Source: Rhodopseudomonas palustris
GTDB lineage: Bacteria; Pseudomonadota; Alphaproteobacteria; Rhizobiales; Xanthobacteraceae
NCBI RefSeq assembly: GCF_003591005.1
Contig: NZ_QYYD01000024.1
Location: forward strand, 20,007-84,006
DNA: 64,000 bases
Direction of reading: 5' to 3'
The translations under genes were made by a program, and so were the position numbers. Within the stretch, counting starts at the first letter, position 1, and the number at the start of each line of letters is the position of its first letter. Of the stretch, positions 27,680-35,979 are shown one piece after another. Under the pieces are notes generated by a model that worked only from the letters and a program-made list of their open reading frames with translations, was not told where the DNA came from and ran no database searches.

Positions 27680-27737
27680 TTGACGGCACAGAACTCAACT
27701 GGTTCATTGTAGTCAACGGCGTTTCATTAAATGAAAC
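27680..27737 (+). promoter_or_regulatory. Promoter of F420-enzyme operon with predicted IclR operator
   Basis: TTGACGGCAC starts at 27680 with a weak -10 (TTCATT, 27703-27708). GTTTCA-TTAAA-TGAAAC spans 27721-27737, exactly 41 nt after the start of the -35 box. The promoter at 32425 has the same ten bases and the same 41-nt spacing. A ribosome site AGGAGA precedes the LLM gene. Confidence 0.72.
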
Positions 27738-27765
27738 ATAACCTGGACTTGCGCAGGAGACGTTT

Positions 27766-28779
27766 ATGAAGATCAGCGTTGGATTGCCCACCGGAATGGA
27801 AGGGCTGATGTATCCGGTTCCGTTTTCCACTCCGCAGGACATCATCGACATCGCTGTACACGCCGAGCGACTCGGCTACCACTCGGTGTGGGGCAACGAC
27901 CACATGACCACGCAGCACTATGTGCGCGAGGAGTTTGCCACGCCGCCGAACTATTGGGAGCCGCTGATCACCTACGGCTTCATCGCCGCCGCGACCAAGA
28001 CGCTGCGGATGGGCACCGGCATGCTGGTGCTGCCGATGCGTCGCGACATCGTGGTGACCGCGAAGCAGATCGCGACGCTCGACCAATTCAGCGGCGGCCG
28101 GCTCGAGATCGGCATCGGCGTCGGCGCCTACCGCGAAGAGTTCGAGGCGCTTCAGCCGCACTTCAAGGCGCATCGCGGCAACATGGTCGACGAGGGTCTA
28201 GGCGCACTGCGGCAGCTGTTCAGCGAACGCCTGGCGACGCACGAGGGCGAATACTATCAGTATCGCGACGTCGAGATGTTCCCCAAGCCGCTGCAGAAGG
28301 AGCTTCCGCTCTATCTCGGCGGCAACAACAAGAACGCGATCATTCGCGCCGCGAAGGCAGGCAACGGCTGGATGCCGGCCTGTGTCGAAGCCTCCAAGCT
28401 GCGCGAGTCCGTCAACATGCTGCACGAGCTCGCCGCGAGCCACGGTCGCGACGGCTCGCAACTTGAGGTCGCGCCGCAATACATCGTCTATCTGGGCAAG
28501 ACCCGGGAAGCGGCGATCGCCAAGTTCAAGCAATCGCAGATGTACAACCATCTCGTCTCGCTCAGCAAATCGACCCTGAAGGACCAAGGCGCGATCGCGC
28601 ACGAAGACATCAATCTCGTCGGCGACGCCCAGCACATCATCGATCTCGGCCTCAAGCTCAAGGAAGCCGGCGCGACGCATCTGCTCGGCCTGTACTTTGC
28701 GGTGAACACCATGCCGGAATTGCTCGATCAGATGCAGCAGTTCGCCGAAGACGTCATGCCGCATCTGACCAAGGCCTGA
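27766..28779 (+). CDS. LLM-class (luciferase-like) flavin/F420-dependent oxidoreductase
   Basis: TIM-barrel oxidoreductase of 337 aa in the luciferase-like monooxygenase class. The N-terminus MKISVGLPTGMEG, the motif GYHSVWGNDHM and the sequence QFSGGRLEIGIGVGAYREEF are typical of this fold. The class includes both FMN monooxygenases and F420-dependent reductases. The immediately following F420:NADP oxidoreductase gene (4-bp gap) and the co-regulated fbiC argue for F420 use. A ring or imine reduction step is possible, as in the F420-dependent hydride transferases of picrate degraders; the substrate is unknown. Confidence 0.9.
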   Translation: MKISVGLPTGMEGLMYPVPFSTPQDIIDIAVHAERLGYHSVWGNDHMTTQHYVREEFATPPNYWEPLITYGFIAAATKTLRMGTGMLVLPMRRDIVVTAKQIATLDQFSGGRLEIGIGVGAYREEFEALQPHFKAHRGNMVDEGLGALRQLFSERLATHEGEYYQYRDVEMFPKPLQKELPLYLGGNNKNAIIRAAKAGNGWMPACVEASKLRESVNMLHELAASHGRDGSQLEVAPQYIVYLGKTREAAIAKFKQSQMYNHLVSLSKSTLKDQGAIAHEDINLVGDAQHIIDLGLKLKEAGATHLLGLYFAVNTMPELLDQMQQFAEDVMPHLTKA

Positions 28780-28783
28780 GATC

Positions 28784-29446
28784 ATGACCGCACCCACCCT
28801 CCCCGTTCTGGCGATCATCGGCGGCACCGGCGACCTCGGCTCCGGGCTGGCTCGCACCTGGAGCCGGGCCGGCTACACCGTGGTACTCGGCTCGCGCTCC
28901 ACTGAGCGCGCCGAGGAGATTGCGGCGCAGCTGAGGTCCGACGGCTTCGCCAGCGTCAGCGGCCTCAGCAATGTCGACGCGGCCGCGCGCGGCGACATCA
29001 TCGTGATCGCCGTGCCGTTCTCGAACTATGAAGCCAGCCTCGCCGAGATCAAGGATGCGGCGAAGACCAAGATCGTGGTCACGGCCGTCGTCCCGCTCGT
29101 GCCGCCCAAAGTCTCGGTGGTTCAGCTGCCGGCGGCGGGATCGGCGGGCGTGATCGCGCAGTCGCTGCTCGACCCGTCGACCCGCGTGGTCGGGGCCTTT
29201 CACAACGTCGGCTCGCAGAAGCTCCACGCCGGCGGCAAGGCGGATTGCGACGTGCTGGTGTTCGGCGACGATGCCGAGGCCCGTGCCGAAGTCATCAAAC
29301 TCGCCGACGCCGTGAGCAATCGCGGCATCGACGGCGGTTCGCTGGCGAATTCGGCCGCCGCCGAAGCGCTCACCTCGGTCCTGATCTGGATCAATCGCAA
29401 GTACAAAGTGAAAGGCGCCGGCATCACCATCTCCGGGCTGGCGTAA
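28784..29446 (+). CDS. F420:NADP oxidoreductase (NADPH-dependent F420 reductase)
   Basis: Protein of 220 aa that would supply reduced F420 using NADPH. It opens with a Rossmann motif in the family's form, LAIIGGTGDLGSGLARTW, then GSRSTERAEEIA, and has the conserved VVGAFHNVGS region. Length and motifs match Fno of archaea and NpdG of nitroaromatic-degrading actinobacteria. It sits directly between an LLM oxidoreductase and the RidA gene, in the operon beginning at 27766, so reduced F420 is probably made for the LLM enzymes encoded beside it. Confidence 0.9.
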   Translation: MTAPTLPVLAIIGGTGDLGSGLARTWSRAGYTVVLGSRSTERAEEIAAQLRSDGFASVSGLSNVDAAARGDIIVIAVPFSNYEASLAEIKDAAKTKIVVTAVVPLVPPKVSVVQLPAAGSAGVIAQSLLDPSTRVVGAFHNVGSQKLHAGGKADCDVLVFGDDAEARAEVIKLADAVSNRGIDGGSLANSAAAEALTSVLIWINRKYKVKGAGITISGLA

Positions 29447-29456
29447 CGGGATCGAA

Positions 29457-29936
29457 ATGACCACCATCGACCAACGACTGAACGCGCTCGGCGTCGAGCT
29501 GCCCACCCCCGCCGCTCCCCTCGCCAACTACGTCCCGGCCGTCATCCTCGGCAGCCAGCTGATCATCTCGGGGCAATTGTGCCTCGATGCCTCCGGCAAG
29601 CTCGGCGACGCGCATCGCGGCAAGCTCGGCGAGGCGGTGTCGCTCGAGGCTGGGCAGGCTGCCGCGCGGCTGTGCGCCATCAACGTGCTGGCGCAGGCCA
29701 AGGCCGCGCTGGGCGGCGATCTCGGGCGGATCAAGCGTTGCGCCCGCCTCGGCGGCTTCATCAATGTCGTTCCGACCTTCGCGTCCGTGCCGCAGGTCAT
29801 GAACGGCGCCTCGGACTTCATGGTCGAGGTGCTCGGCGATCTCGGCCGTCACGCGCGCTCCACCATCGGCGTGGCTCAGCTTCCGCTCGATTGCGCGGTG
29901 GAAGTCGAAGCGATGTTCGAAATCGCCGCAACCTGA
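29457..29936 (+). CDS. RidA/YjgF-family protein
   Basis: Small protein of 159 aa from the RidA superfamily, whose archetype hydrolyses reactive enamines and imines such as 2-aminoacrylate. It has the longer form of the family, with LIISGQLCLDASGKLG, AARLCAINVLAQAKAALGG and a C-terminal ARSTIGVAQLPLDCAVEVE; the Arg in ARSTIGV corresponds to the conserved substrate-binding Arg. Its position after an F420 reductase and before a PLP enzyme suggests it deals with an imine or enamine intermediate. Confidence 0.88.
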   Translation: MTTIDQRLNALGVELPTPAAPLANYVPAVILGSQLIISGQLCLDASGKLGDAHRGKLGEAVSLEAGQAAARLCAINVLAQAKAALGGDLGRIKRCARLGGFINVVPTFASVPQVMNGASDFMVEVLGDLGRHARSTIGVAQLPLDCAVEVEAMFEIAAT

Positions 29937-29961
29937 TCGCTTTCGCTGGAGCATCGATCCC

Positions 29962-31218
29962 ATGGCTCGCGTTGTCGGCCTCGCCTGCGTTCGTTGCGAG
30001 ACGCGCTATCCCGCGAACCACTACGCACAGGATTGTCCGGCGTGCCGTCCGGTGACCCGCAGCAACCTCATGGTCGCCTACGAGGACACGCTGCGGACGC
30101 CGCGCGCGAAGCCAGCCGCGACGGCCGAGCGCGACCTGTGGCGCTACGGCGATCTGTTGCCGGTCGATCGATCCCAAAGCGTCAGCCTCGGCGAAGGCGG
30201 CTCACCGCTGCACCGGCTGGATCGCCTCGGCGAAGAGCTCGGCCTGCTCCATCTCTTCGGCAAAGACGAGACCCGCAATCCGACCTGGTCGTTCAAGGAC
30301 CGCCTCGCCTGCCTCGCGGTTTCATCGGCCAAGGCGATGGGCGCCCAGGTGATCGTGTCGAGTTCGTCCGGCAATGCCGGCGCGGCCGCCGCCGCCTACG
30401 CGGCCAAGGCCGGCCTGCGCTGTGTCGTCTTCACCTTCAAGGGCACGTCGGGCCCGATGCTGACCCAGATGCGGGCGTATGGAGCGACGGTGATCGCCTG
30501 CGATCACAAGGACGACCGCTGGACGTTGATGGAACACGCCGTGCGCCATTACGGCTGGTTTCCGACGTCGCCGTTCTTCGGCCCGGTGGTCGGCAGCAAC
30601 CCCTACGGCATCGAAGGTTACAAGACGCTCGCCTATGAGATCGTCGAGCAGCTCGATTGGCAGGTGCCGGACTGGTGCGTGCTGCCGGTGTGCTACGGCG
30701 ATGCGCTGCTCGGGATGTGGCGCGGCTTCGAGGACATGCTGTCGTTCGGCTGGATCGACCGGATGCCGCGCATGGTGGCGGCCGAGACCTACGGCTCGAT
30801 CGCAGCGGCGCTCGACGATGGCACGGACTCGCCGCCGGACATTGCCAAGCGCGAGGACTCGATCGCCGTGTCGATCAACGCGACGCGGGGCACCTATCAG
30901 TCGCTCGACATCGTTCGCAGATCAAACGGTGCGGCCGTCACCACCGGCAATGACGAGTTGCTGCGCTGGCTGGATCTGCTGGCGCGCCGCGAGGGTCTGT
31001 TCGTCGAGGCCTCGACCGCGGCCGCACTAGCGGCCGTCGATCAATTGCGGAAATCAGGCACGATCACGCGCGACCAGCTTGTGGTGACGCTGCTGACAGC
31101 GAGCGGGCTGAAGGATCCGGGAACGGCCGCCTCGGCCCAGGGCGAGGTGTTGGCGCTGCCCGGCAACATCGAGGAGGCGATCGCCATGTTACAGAACCAA
31201 GGCATCTTCCCGGCTTGA
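29962..31218 (+). CDS. Threonine synthase-like PLP-dependent enzyme with zinc-ribbon N-terminus
   Basis: Fold-type II PLP enzyme of 418 aa. An N-terminal zinc-ribbon-like element has two CxxC pairs (C9/C12 and C25/C28), as in some threonine synthases. PLP Lys112 lies in WSFKDRLA, followed by SSSSGNAGAAAAAYA, the phosphate-binding loop. True threonine synthase is a housekeeping enzyme, so a copy in a catabolic operon with RidA suggests beta-elimination or beta-replacement on an unusual amino acid. It starts 25 bp after ridA. Confidence 0.87.
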   Translation: MARVVGLACVRCETRYPANHYAQDCPACRPVTRSNLMVAYEDTLRTPRAKPAATAERDLWRYGDLLPVDRSQSVSLGEGGSPLHRLDRLGEELGLLHLFGKDETRNPTWSFKDRLACLAVSSAKAMGAQVIVSSSSGNAGAAAAAYAAKAGLRCVVFTFKGTSGPMLTQMRAYGATVIACDHKDDRWTLMEHAVRHYGWFPTSPFFGPVVGSNPYGIEGYKTLAYEIVEQLDWQVPDWCVLPVCYGDALLGMWRGFEDMLSFGWIDRMPRMVAAETYGSIAAALDDGTDSPPDIAKREDSIAVSINATRGTYQSLDIVRRSNGAAVTTGNDELLRWLDLLARREGLFVEASTAAALAAVDQLRKSGTITRDQLVVTLLTASGLKDPGTAASAQGEVLALPGNIEEAIAMLQNQGIFPA

Positions 31219-31290
31219 GCCCGGGCGTGTAGTCCAGTCAACAACACTGCAGCCATTTCGAGCTGTCGATCAAAACCGCAGAGAGAGCAC

Positions 31291-32262
31291 ATGCGCAGCC
31301 GGTTCGGAATCTCCCTGGAAGGCAACGAAGCGCTCGACGAACTCCATCACATGGTCAGCCTCGCGGACGAGAGCGGCGCCTCCACCATCTGGCTCGCGTC
31401 GCATCTGTTCCAGCGTGAGCCGATTGCCACCGCCGCCATGGCTCTCGGCCGTTCGAAATCCGTCAAGATCGCCCTGATGGCGATGAGTCCCTATTCGGTT
31501 CACCCGGTCTACGCCACGATGGCGGCGGCCACGTTGAACGAGCAATTCCCGGGGCGCGTGATCCTGTGTTTCGGCGCCGGCGCTCCGCGCGACCTCGAAG
31601 CCGCCGGCCTCAAGGCGGATCATCCGCTCGGCACCCTGCGTGAATCGATCGACATCGCCCGGTCTTTGCTGAGCGGCGAAGTCGTCGCGCACGACGGCGA
31701 ACGCTTCAAGGTGAACGGGCGCCGCCTGTCGTTCGGTGCGCAGCAGGTGCCGATCTTCCTCGCTGCGTCCGGGCCGCAGATGCTCGAACTCGCCGGCGCT
31801 GCGGCGGATGGCGTGCTGCTGAGCGCCGCCACCTCGCCGGCCTTCCTGCGCTGGACGTTGGAGCTGGTGCGCAAGGGCGAGACGAAAGCGGGACGGACCA
31901 TCAAGAAGAGCGCGCTGGTTTACGTCTCGGCCGACCGCGACGAGACAGCGGCCCGTGATCGGCTGCGCCGCACCCTCGGCTTCATTCTGCGCGGCCAGCA
32001 CCACGCCCGCAATCTGGAGATGGCGGGCACGACGCTCGATCAGGCCGCCCTGGCGGCCGCCTATGCGCGCGAGGATTGGGAGGCCGTTGCGCGCCTGGTC
32101 GACGACAACGTGGTGATGCGGCACAGCGCCAGCGGCACCCCCGAGCAGGTCGCGGCAGCGTTTCAAGCCTACCAAGACGTCGGCCTCGACGAAATCGTCG
32201 CCGCAGGGATGACGACCTCCGCCCAGCTCTCGGATGTGTTCAGTTCGGTTTCAGGCAAGTGA
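31291..32262 (+). CDS. LLM-class F420-dependent oxidoreductase (methylene-H4MPT reductase-like)
   Basis: Second luciferase-like oxidoreductase, 323 aa, more like the F420-dependent methylenetetrahydromethanopterin reductase branch. It begins MRSRFGISLEGNEALDELHH and has FPGRVILCFGAGAPRDLEAAG and PIFLAASGPQMLELAG, two family hallmarks. It is only distantly similar to the LLM protein at 27766, so the two probably act on different intermediates. It lies 72 bp after the PLP enzyme and precedes transport system 3, which has its own promoter. Confidence 0.87.
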   Translation: MRSRFGISLEGNEALDELHHMVSLADESGASTIWLASHLFQREPIATAAMALGRSKSVKIALMAMSPYSVHPVYATMAAATLNEQFPGRVILCFGAGAPRDLEAAGLKADHPLGTLRESIDIARSLLSGEVVAHDGERFKVNGRRLSFGAQQVPIFLAASGPQMLELAGAAADGVLLSAATSPAFLRWTLELVRKGETKAGRTIKKSALVYVSADRDETAARDRLRRTLGFILRGQHHARNLEMAGTTLDQAALAAAYAREDWEAVARLVDDNVVMRHSASGTPEQVAAAFQAYQDVGLDEIVAAGMTTSAQLSDVFSSVSGK

Positions 32263-32424
32263 TAGTCCCGCCGCGACATGCGCGCCGGCAATCGCCGATT
32301 GTCGTGCGGCTCTACTAAGCGCCGCAGTTGCCGATGCAGCGTCGTCTGCGCGCACAGTTGCAGGATTGACCGACAAAGGCGCATGCCGTGCCGTGGGAAT
32401 GAGCAGCGCGCTGGCATTGTTAAA

Positions 32425-32482
32425 TTGACGGCACGATAAGGCTCCCCTAAGCTGACAGGAACGGTGTTCTTTTTATCGGAAC
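32425..32482 (+). promoter_or_regulatory. Promoter of transport system 3 with degenerate IclR operator
   Basis: TTGACGGCAC begins at 32425 and TAAGCT (32448-32453) follows after 17 bp. The 17-bp element GTTCTT-N5-CGGAAC (32466-32482) keeps the ends of the palindrome and starts exactly 41 nt after the -35 box, as at 27680-27737. The inner part of the palindrome is degenerate, so binding may be weaker. Confidence 0.6.
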
Positions 32483-32507
32483 ATCGCGCAACGACCTGCG
32501 GAATGCG

Positions 32508-33395
32508 ATGGAAGTCAGCGCCACATATCTGCTGCAACTACTCCTGAACGGCCTGATGCTCGGGCTGATCTACGCATTGATCGCGGTCGGTCTCGCGCTG
32601 ATCTTCGGTGTCCTCGAGGTGATCAACTTCGCCCATGGCGAGCTGTTGATGCTCGGCGGCTACGCCATGGCGCTGACGCTGCCGCTGGTCGGTCTCTCCT
32701 ATTGGCCATCGCTGCTGGTGGCGGTGATCGTCACATCGCTGGTCGGCGTCATGCTCTACGAATTCTTCCTGCGCCATATCGGCCAGAAGGAATTCGAGCG
32801 CAGCATCCTGACCACGCTCGGCATCTCGATGATTCTGCTGTACGGCATGCAGTATCTGTTCACCGCGACGCCGCTGATGGTGGACACCGCCTATGGTTTC
32901 GACGGTGTCGAGATCGGTTCGATCCGCATCACGCTGACCCGGCTGATCGCCGGCGGCCTGTCGGTCGCCGCCTTCACCGGGCTTTATTGCCTGCTGAAAT
33001 TCACCCAGTTCGGCCGCGCCATGCGGGCGATCGCGCAGAACCGCGAGGCCGCTTTGATGATCGGCATCAAGCCGCGCCACGTCGCCCGCAACGCGGTCGC
33101 GCTCGCCGCCGCCTTGTGCGGCCTCGCCGGCGCCGCCCTGGCGCCGATCCAACTGCTGCACCCGGCGATGGGCCAAGCGGTGATCTTCAAGGCGTTCGCG
33201 CTGGTCGTGATCGGCGGCCTCGGCAACATGACGGGCGCCGTCGTCGTCGCCATCGCGCTCGGCATGATCGAGAGCTGGATCGGCGGCTTCTTCAGCATCG
33301 TCTGGCAGGAAGGCGCGATCTTCGTCATCATGATCGTTGCGGTGCTGCTTCGTCCCGACGGCATTTTCAAGCGCGGGAGCATGCGCGTCGGATGA
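32508..33395 (+). CDS. livH: Liv-type ABC transporter permease (LivH)
   Basis: Inner-membrane permease of 295 aa, first gene of system 3. The hallmark LLLNGLMLGLIYALIAVGLA and NFAHGELLMLGGY open the protein, and MRAIAQNREAALMIGI is the cytoplasmic loop. The predicted operator lies within 45 bp upstream of the ATG. Confidence 0.93.
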   Translation: MEVSATYLLQLLLNGLMLGLIYALIAVGLALIFGVLEVINFAHGELLMLGGYAMALTLPLVGLSYWPSLLVAVIVTSLVGVMLYEFFLRHIGQKEFERSILTTLGISMILLYGMQYLFTATPLMVDTAYGFDGVEIGSIRITLTRLIAGGLSVAAFTGLYCLLKFTQFGRAMRAIAQNREAALMIGIKPRHVARNAVALAAALCGLAGAALAPIQLLHPAMGQAVIFKAFALVVIGGLGNMTGAVVVAIALGMIESWIGGFFSIVWQEGAIFVIMIVAVLLRPDGIFKRGSMRVG

Positions 33396-34348
33396 CGGAG
33401 CCCCGCTGGACCCCCTACGCCGTCGTCGTGGCGATCGTGTTGTTGGCGGCGCTGCCCTGGCTCACCGCGTCGAACTACATGATCGGCATCGCGATCTCGG
33501 GGCTGATCTTTCTCACCGCCGCCGCCTCGCTCAATCTCGTCTATGGCTATGCCGGCCAACTCTCCTTCGCCCAGTTGGGGTTCTGGGGCGTCGGCGGCTA
33601 CTGCGCCGCGATCGCCGTGGTCGATCTGAGCCAGAGCTTTTGGGTCGGCGTCGCCTTGGCGGGGCTGGTCAACCTGCTGCTGTCGATCGTCATCGGCATC
33701 GTCATCACGCGCACCACGCGCCACGCCTTCGTGGTGGTGACCCTGACCTTCGCGCTGCTCGCCGGACTGATCGCGCGCGACTGGGTGGGCGTCACCCGGG
33801 GGCCGCTCGGCATCCCCGGCCTGCCGGCGCCGCACCTGATGGGCTTCGCCTTCGACACAAGTGCGCGCTTCTATTATATCGCGCTGGTGTTCTCGCTGCT
33901 CGCTCTGGCCTTCCTGTACGCGCTGAAGACGTCGCGCATCGGCCTGATCCTGAAGGCTGTCAAACAGAACGACCCGCTGGTGGAATCGCAGGGCATCGCG
34001 CCCGGCCCTTACAAGCTCGCCGCCTTCGTGATCGCATCGGTCATCACCGGCATGGCCGGCGGCATCTACGCATTCAACCTGAAGCTGATCGACCCGAGCT
34101 TCCTTGATTTCTACTACATGCAGACCTTCCTGATCATCGTCATCATTGGTGGCGCCGGCAGCTTCTGGGCTGTCGTGCTGGCCGGCGCCGCGATGGTGGT
34201 GCTGCCGGAAGCCCTGCGCTTCTCCAACGAATTGCGCATGGTGATCTACGGCGCGGTGTTGGTGGCGGTGATGATGTTCATGCCGCGCGGCGTGGCCGGC
34301 TGGCTCGAGGATCGGCGCATCGCGGCGCTGCGAAAGGCGCTGCGATGA
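33392..34348 (+). CDS. livM: Liv-type ABC transporter permease (LivM)
   Basis: Permease of 318 aa. The ATG at 33392 overlaps the livH stop (ATGA), which decides the start over a much longer open frame. LIFLTAAASLNLVYGYAGQL and FAQLGFWGVGGYCAA are LivM signatures. It forms the membrane channel with the preceding LivH. Confidence 0.93.
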   Translation: MTEPRWTPYAVVVAIVLLAALPWLTASNYMIGIAISGLIFLTAAASLNLVYGYAGQLSFAQLGFWGVGGYCAAIAVVDLSQSFWVGVALAGLVNLLLSIVIGIVITRTTRHAFVVVTLTFALLAGLIARDWVGVTRGPLGIPGLPAPHLMGFAFDTSARFYYIALVFSLLALAFLYALKTSRIGLILKAVKQNDPLVESQGIAPGPYKLAAFVIASVITGMAGGIYAFNLKLIDPSFLDFYYMQTFLIIVIIGGAGSFWAVVLAGAAMVVLPEALRFSNELRMVIYGAVLVAVMMFMPRGVAGWLEDRRIAALRKALR

Positions 34349-35133
34349 CCGCCATCCTGAAGGTTTGCGACGTCAGCAAGGCCTTCAGCGGCGTGCATGC
34401 CGTGCGCGGCGCCAGTTTCGAGGTCGAACAGGGCAGCATCACCGGCCTGATCGGCCCCAACGGCTCCGGCAAGAGCACGACGATCGACTGCATCAGCGGC
34501 TTTCAGCGGCTGGACGGCGGCCGCGTCCTGCTCGGCGATCGCGACATCACCGGACTGCGGCCCGCGGAGATCGCCAAGGCCGGCATGATCCGGACGTTTC
34601 AAAACGTGCGCGTCTACGACTCCTACAGCCTGCTCGACAATCTGCTCGTCGCCGAACAAGCCTTCCGGGATCTGAACTGGTTCGACGCGCTGGCGCGGAC
34701 GCCGCGCTATCGCAAGGTGCGGGAGGCTGCCGAGGATCAAGCGCGCGGACTCATCGAACTGGTCGGCCTCACCCGGCTGATCGACGCCCCGGCCACCGTG
34801 CTGTCCTACGGCCAGAAGAAGCTGCTCGCCTTCGCGGCGGCGATGATGGCGAAGCCGCGCCTCATCGTGCTCGACGAACCGGTCGCCGGCGTCAACCCGT
34901 CGCGCGTCAACGAAGTCGCCGACATTCTGCGCGAGGCCAACGCCACCGGCATCTCATTCCTGATCGTCGAGCACAATGTCGAATTCATCAACAGCCTGTG
35001 CGGCAAGGTGATCGTGCTCGAACAGGGTCGCAAGCTGACCGAAGGTACGCCTGCGCTGATCCGCAACGATCCCCGCGTGCTGGAGGCCTATCTCGGCATC
35101 GCGCCGGCCGAAGCGGATGCGGAGGCGCCATGA
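34345..35133 (+). CDS. livG: Liv-type ABC transporter ATP-binding protein (LivG)
   Basis: ATPase of 262 aa with GPNGSGKST, LSYGQKKLLAFAAAMMA (signature variant) and IVLDEPVAGVNP. The ATG overlaps the livM stop (ATGA), and its own stop overlaps the next ATG the same way, so system 3 is a tightly coupled operon. Confidence 0.92.
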   Translation: MTAILKVCDVSKAFSGVHAVRGASFEVEQGSITGLIGPNGSGKSTTIDCISGFQRLDGGRVLLGDRDITGLRPAEIAKAGMIRTFQNVRVYDSYSLLDNLLVAEQAFRDLNWFDALARTPRYRKVREAAEDQARGLIELVGLTRLIDAPATVLSYGQKKLLAFAAAMMAKPRLIVLDEPVAGVNPSRVNEVADILREANATGISFLIVEHNVEFINSLCGKVIVLEQGRKLTEGTPALIRNDPRVLEAYLGIAPAEADAEAP

Positions 35134-35870
35134 ACTCCTATCCGAAACTGGAGATCATCGATCTGTGCGCCGGCTATGCCGACGTTCCGATCGTCCGCGA
35201 TTTCTCCACCCGCCTCGCCCCGGGCACGATCACTACGCTGATCGGCGGCAACGGTGCCGGCAAGTCGACGCTGCTGCGGGCGATCTACGGCACCAATCGC
35301 TGGTTCTCAGGCCAGATCGTACTCGATGGCGAGCCGATCCAGCGGCTCGGCCCGGCCGAGCGGCTGAAGCGCGGCGTCGGCTTTGTGCCACAAGGCCGCT
35401 GCAACTTTCCGCAGATGAGCGTCGCCGAGAATCTGAAACTGGGCTGCTACACGCTGTCCGGCCGCCAGCATCAGGCGGCGATTGCTCGCGTGGTCGGTCA
35501 GTTTCCGATGCTGGAACGCAAATGGTCGGAGCTGGCAGGCAATCTCTCCGGCGGCGAACAGCAGGTGCTCGAGACCGCGATGGTGCTCCTCACCGATCCG
35601 CAACTGCTGCTGCTCGACGAGCCATCGCTGGGCCTGTCGCCGAAGACACAGGCGGAAGTCTTCGCCGTCGCCAAGGACGTCGCAAGCGCCGGCGTGACCG
35701 TGCTGGTGGTCGAACAGAACGTCCACGGCGCGCTGCTGGTTTCCGACACGGCGATCGTAATGGAGCTCGGCCGCAAGTTTCTGGAAGGCCCTGCCCGCGC
35801 GGTGCGTGACGATCCGCGCATCCGCGAGGCCTATCTGGGCGGAAATATCAAAGAGGCGATCGCGACATGA
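35130..35870 (+). CDS. livF: Liv-type ABC transporter ATP-binding protein (LivF)
   Basis: ATPase of 246 aa with GGNGAGKST, LSGGEQQVLETAMVL and LLLDEPSLGLSP. The start at 35130 is set by an ATGA overlap with livG; the open frame extends upstream but only antiparallel to livG. It completes the ATPase pair of system 3. Confidence 0.93.
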   Translation: MNSYPKLEIIDLCAGYADVPIVRDFSTRLAPGTITTLIGGNGAGKSTLLRAIYGTNRWFSGQIVLDGEPIQRLGPAERLKRGVGFVPQGRCNFPQMSVAENLKLGCYTLSGRQHQAAIARVVGQFPMLERKWSELAGNLSGGEQQVLETAMVLLTDPQLLLLDEPSLGLSPKTQAEVFAVAKDVASAGVTVLVVEQNVHGALLVSDTAIVMELGRKFLEGPARAVRDDPRIREAYLGGNIKEAIAT

Positions 35871-35979
35871 CGCTCCGCATTGGTGTCGACGTTCCAGCGA
35901 GGTTTCCGGGCAATCGCGAGTGCCTGGGATGAGCGTCTCTATTCTGTGACTTAACCTAACAGCTGAAAGAGGCACGACG

